Assembly (NCBI GenBank): GCA_002690405.1
Contig: NZEI01000053.1
Location: 22,343-31,821 of the forward strand
From: Gammaproteobacteria bacterium
GTDB lineage: Bacteria; Pseudomonadota; Gammaproteobacteria; Pseudomonadales; Azotimanducaceae
Direction: 5' to 3'
Length of the DNA: 9,479 nucleotides
This document shows positions 6,631-9,479 of the stretch, piece by piece; position 1 is the first letter of the stretch; each line of letters starts with the position of its first letter. Under the pieces are notes generated by a model. That model searched no databases. It was given only the letters and a program-made list of their open reading frames with translations, and was not told the DNA's origin. The position numbers were made by a program, and so were the translations under genes.

Positions 6631-7929
6631 TTGGACAGTTTAGAACGCTATACAAGTTGGTTTCGCGGTTCTACGCCTTATATCAGCGCGCACCGCGGTA
6701 AGACCTTTGTGGTATTCCTCGGAGGCGATGCGCTAATGCACAGCAACCTAGTGAATATCGTCCATGATTTGGCGCTACTCAACGTACTAGGAGTGCGTCT
6801 GGTAATCGTGCACGGCGCACGGCCCCAGCTTAACGAGGCATTTGCCGACAGTCTCTTTCATCACGGTCGCCGCATCACCTCGGCCACTCAAATGCAGGAG
6901 ATCAGCGGCATATTTGGATCGCTACGGGCAAACTTAGAGTCCCTATTTTCTACGGGCTTACCGAACACGCCGCTGCACAACGTTGAGGTCAATATTGTAT
7001 CGGGCAACTTTATCGCCGCCCAGCCAGTAGGCATCGTAGATGGCATCGATCACCAATGCACTGGCCGCTTGCGGAGTGCTAACGTCGGCGCCATAGCAAA
7101 ACTATTGGATACCCAAGCGATTGTTTTACTTTCGCCGCTTGGTTTTTCCACCTCCGGACAAACTTTCAACCTCGCCGCCGAAGAATTGGCCGCGGAGCTA
7201 GCCGTGGCGCTTGAAGCCGACAAACTGATTGTTTTTAACGACCCTGGTCAAATCACCGATGCTGGGCAACAGCGCATCAGCCGCATTACCCCAGAGCGAC
7301 TGAACGGGCTTTGTGCTGATTTAGACCCTGATACCAAGGTACGCTGCCAGGCCTTAATTGCCGCAAATACTCAGGGCGTAGAGCGCGGTCATCTTGTTGC
7401 TTTTGCTGACGACGGCGCCTTGCTGCAGGAATTGTTTACCGCCGACGGCATTGGCACTCAAGTATCTCGTCATGACGAGGACTTAATTCGTCAGGCTCAG
7501 CTCGAGGACGTGGCGGACATTGTAGAAATCATTCGCCCCCTAGAAGAGGACGGCGTATTGGTACCGCGCTCCCGCGCCCAGCTGGAGCAGGAAATCGCGC
7601 AGTTCTTTATCGCCGAACTGGACGGTGTTGTGGTGGGCTGCTGCGCGGTATATGCCTTTGCTGATACTGCTGAGCTGGCCTGTGTTGCGGTACATGAAAA
7701 TTACCGTCATCAATACAGTGATATGGGCATTGGCAGCGCGTTGTTAGAGGCTGCAGAGCGAGCAGCGTCCGCCCAAGGCGCGACAAGTTTATTTGTACTG
7801 ACAACCCAGACTCAGGAGTGGTTTGTTAGTCATGGCTTCACGCCAGCGGACGTAGAATCGCTGCCCAGCAGCAAACAATCTTTGTACAACTGGCAGCGCG
7901 GTTCGGCCGTGCTGCAAAAGCCCCTTTAA
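6631..7929 (+). CDS. argA: N-acetylglutamate synthase ArgA (amino-acid kinase-like + GNAT)
   Basis: The 432-aa product matches classical ArgA (E. coli 443 aa). It transfers acetyl from acetyl-CoA to glutamate, the first step of arginine synthesis. Residues about 20-280 form the amino-acid-kinase-like domain that in this family carries the arginine feedback site: STPYISAHRGKTFVVFLGGDA, LNVLGVRLVIVHGARPQLNEA, TGRLRSANVGAI and LLSPLGFSTSGQTFNL. Residues about 285-432 form the GNAT acetyltransferase domain, with the acetyl-CoA loop in YSDMGIGSALLEAAERAA and the diagnostic end LFVLTTQTQEWFVSHGFTPADVE and KQSLYNWQRGS. The start is TTG at 6631, chosen because GGAAG (6619-6623) lies 7 nt upstream and the conserved N-terminus begins there. 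A 34-codon open frame (6539-6643) spans this start. ilvD begins 18 nt after the stop. Arginine feedback inhibition is a family property, not shown here. Confidence 0.95.
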   Translation: MDSLERYTSWFRGSTPYISAHRGKTFVVFLGGDALMHSNLVNIVHDLALLNVLGVRLVIVHGARPQLNEAFADSLFHHGRRITSATQMQEISGIFGSLRANLESLFSTGLPNTPLHNVEVNIVSGNFIAAQPVGIVDGIDHQCTGRLRSANVGAIAKLLDTQAIVLLSPLGFSTSGQTFNLAAEELAAELAVALEADKLIVFNDPGQITDAGQQRISRITPERLNGLCADLDPDTKVRCQALIAANTQGVERGHLVAFADDGALLQELFTADGIGTQVSRHDEDLIRQAQLEDVADIVEIIRPLEEDGVLVPRSRAQLEQEIAQFFIAELDGVVVGCCAVYAFADTAELACVAVHENYRHQYSDMGIGSALLEAAERAASAQGATSLFVLTTQTQEWFVSHGFTPADVESLPSSKQSLYNWQRGSAVLQKPL

Positions 7930-7947
7930 CTTTAGTAGGAATACCTC

Positions 7948-9479
7948 ATGGCGAACGAACGGCCCTATAGTAGTCAGGTTGTCGATGGCGTAGAGCAAGC
8001 GCCGAGCCGCGCTATGCTGTACCCAACTGGCTTTAAGAAAGAAGACTTTAGCAAACCGCAAATTGGCATCGCGTCGACCTGGAGCATGGTGACCCCGTGC
8101 AATATGCACATTAACGAGCTGGCAGAGGCTGCCGCCATGGGTGCCGACGAAGCCGGTGCAAAGTCAGTATTGTTTAACACCATTACGGTTTCAGACGGCA
8201 TATCCATGGGCACACCGGGTATGCGTTATTCTCTGGTATCCCGTGAAGTGATTGCAGACTCCATCGAAACCGTGGTTGGGGCTCAGGGCTTCGACGGCTT
8301 TGTCGCCATCGGTGGCTGCGACAAAAATATGCCCGCCTGCGGCATTGCAATCGCACGCATGAATCGCCCCAGTGTTTTCGTCTACGGCGGCACCATTTTA
8401 CCCGGCGAGCAACGCCGAGATATCGTATCGGTATTCGAGGCTGTGGGCGGACACGCTGCTGGCACGGTCTCAGACATCGAGCTACAGGAAGTAGAAGCTA
8501 CCGCGATACCAGGACCCGGATCGTGCGGCGGCATGTATACCGCCAACACCATGGCCTCGTCGATGGAGGCCTTAGGACTGTCCCTACCCAATAGCTCTGC
8601 GCAAAATGCAGTCAGCGAAGCTAAACGCCAGGACAGTTACAACGCCGGGGCAGCCGTACGTAACCTGATAAAATTAGGCATCAAGCCCAGCGACATCCTC
8701 TGTCGGGAAGCATTTGAGAATGCGATCACCATTACCATCGCATTAGAGGGTTCTACGAACGCAGTACTGCACCTGTTAGCCATCGCCCATGCCGCGCAAA
8801 TCCCACTGACCCTGGATGATTTCAGTCGCGTTGGTAAGCGCGTACCGGTGTTGGCAGATATGCGCCCGGCAGGCCAGTACGCTATGAGCGAACTCATCGA
8901 AATTGGCGGTATCCAGCCACTGATGAAGACCTTGCTTGCAGAGGGCCTAATGCACGGCGATTGCCTAACAGTGACGGGCAAAACCTTGGCGGAAAATTTA
9001 GCGACGGTACCAGACTATCCGGCCACGCAAAAAATCATCCGCCCACTCAGCAACCCGATCAAGAAAGACAGTCACCTAGTGGTACTGCGCGGCAACCTCG
9101 CACCAGAAGGCGCCGTGGCAAAAATCACCGGCCATGAGGGTCTGACTTTTACCGGCACCGCGCGCTGCTTCCACGGCGAGGAAGCTGCAATGGCAGCCAT
9201 TATGGACGGCACCGTGGACAAAGGTGATGTGGTCATCGTGCGCTATGAAGGACCGAAGGGTGGCCCCGGCATGCGTGAAATGCTCAGCCCAACCAGTGCG
9301 ATTAACGGCCGTGGGCTATCAGAGCACGTTGCACTGTTAACTGACGGTCGTTTTTCCGGCGGTTCCCATGGATTTGTAATCGGCCATGTAACACCTGAAG
9401 CACATCTGGGCGGACCCATCGCCCTAGTAGAGGACGGCGACACCATCACTGTCGATGCCGAGCAGTGCACTGTGACCTT
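7948..9479 (+). CDS. ilvD: Dihydroxy-acid dehydratase IlvD (3' end beyond the window)
   Basis: 510 codons are visible from ATG 7948, preceded by AGTAGGA at good spacing; the frame is open at the right edge. The family is about 555-615 aa, so about 50 or more residues are missing. The enzyme dehydrates 2,3-dihydroxy-isovalerate and 2,3-dihydroxy-3-methylvalerate to keto acids for valine, leucine and isoleucine. Three iron-sulfur cysteines are visible: TPCNMH (Cys51), GGCDKNMP (Cys124) and GPGSCGGMYTANTM (Cys193). The Lys of CDK (Lys126) corresponds to the carbamylated lysine, and VSDG (Asp83) and Asp125 to magnesium ligands. The likely catalytic serine is Ser470 in LTDGRFSGGSHG. The N-terminus (PSRAMLYPTGFKKEDFSKPQ) and these motifs fit the short plant/mycobacterial-like class rather than the longer E. 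coli class. It lies 18 nt after argA and is probably co-transcribed. Confidence 0.95.
   Translation, partial: MANERPYSSQVVDGVEQAPSRAMLYPTGFKKEDFSKPQIGIASTWSMVTPCNMHINELAEAAAMGADEAGAKSVLFNTITVSDGISMGTPGMRYSLVSREVIADSIETVVGAQGFDGFVAIGGCDKNMPACGIAIARMNRPSVFVYGGTILPGEQRRDIVSVFEAVGGHAAGTVSDIELQEVEATAIPGPGSCGGMYTANTMASSMEALGLSLPNSSAQNAVSEAKRQDSYNAGAAVRNLIKLGIKPSDILCREAFENAITITIALEGSTNAVLHLLAIAHAAQIPLTLDDFSRVGKRVPVLADMRPAGQYAMSELIEIGGIQPLMKTLLAEGLMHGDCLTVTGKTLAENLATVPDYPATQKIIRPLSNPIKKDSHLVVLRGNLAPEGAVAKITGHEGLTFTGTARCFHGEEAAMAAIMDGTVDKGDVVIVRYEGPKGGPGMREMLSPTSAINGRGLSEHVALLTDGRFSGGSHGFVIGHVTPEAHLGGPIALVEDGDTITVDAEQCTVT

Noticed and set aside
8382..8981. Minus-strand open frames within ilvD
   Set aside because: They are antisense to the well-conserved ilvD frame, which is continuous to the window edge.
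1..9479. Mobile elements, CRISPR, tRNA/rRNA, riboswitches or defence genes
   Set aside because: No terminal repeats, transposase motifs, regular repeat-spacer units, tRNA-like cloverleaf or recognisable riboswitch core was seen; gene content is ordinary core metabolism and envelope synthesis.

Overview
This is a chromosomal housekeeping window from a Gram-negative bacterium, most likely a gammaproteobacterium. It encodes a TolC-type outer-membrane channel, the lipid A/Kdo enzymes WaaA and LpxL, and a YqiB(DUF1249)-CpdA pair divergent from tolC, an arrangement known from E. coli and Pseudomonas. ArgA is the fused kinase-like/GNAT form typical of gammaproteobacteria. Base composition is moderately GC-rich throughout, and I see no base-composition or codon-use break that would suggest recent transfer. 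A finer placement, for example among marine Cellvibrionales-like lineages, is only a guess.

Layout. (1) 1-556, minus strand: the N-terminal part of cpdA, running off the left edge, preceded by a yqiB/DUF1249 gene. (2) 557-966: divergent regulatory region. The yqiB frame stays open across 557-715 without a standard start codon. (3) 967-2394, plus: tolC. (4) 2362-4313, minus: waaA (Kdo transferase), convergent with and overlapping tolC by 33 nt, translationally coupled to an upstream 212-aa gene that looks like an eroded, half-length PfkB/HldE-type kinase. (5) 4387-5301, plus: an LpxL/HtrB-type lipid A acyltransferase, divergent from the kinase-like gene. (6) 5378-6535 and 6631-7929, plus: argE and argA. 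(7) 7948-9479, plus: ilvD (dihydroxy-acid dehydratase), complete at its start and cut by the right edge.

How the genes fit together. The centre is an envelope block: WaaA adds Kdo to the lipid A precursor, LpxL acylates the Kdo-containing product, and TolC is an outer-membrane exit duct. The right half is amino-acid biosynthesis: ArgA opens the acetylated ornithine/arginine route, ArgE removes the acetyl group, and IlvD makes the 2-keto acids for valine/isoleucine. IlvD starts only 18 nt after argA and is probably co-transcribed with it. The left pair combines a cAMP phosphodiesterase with a conserved protein of unknown function.

No mobile element, CRISPR array, tRNA or rRNA was seen, and no clearly new multi-gene system. 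The points most worth a second look are the degenerate kinase-like gene coupled to waaA, the conserved-looking upstream extension of YqiB without a start codon, and a recurring -10-like box followed by a GC-rich tract upstream of tolC, argE and argA.
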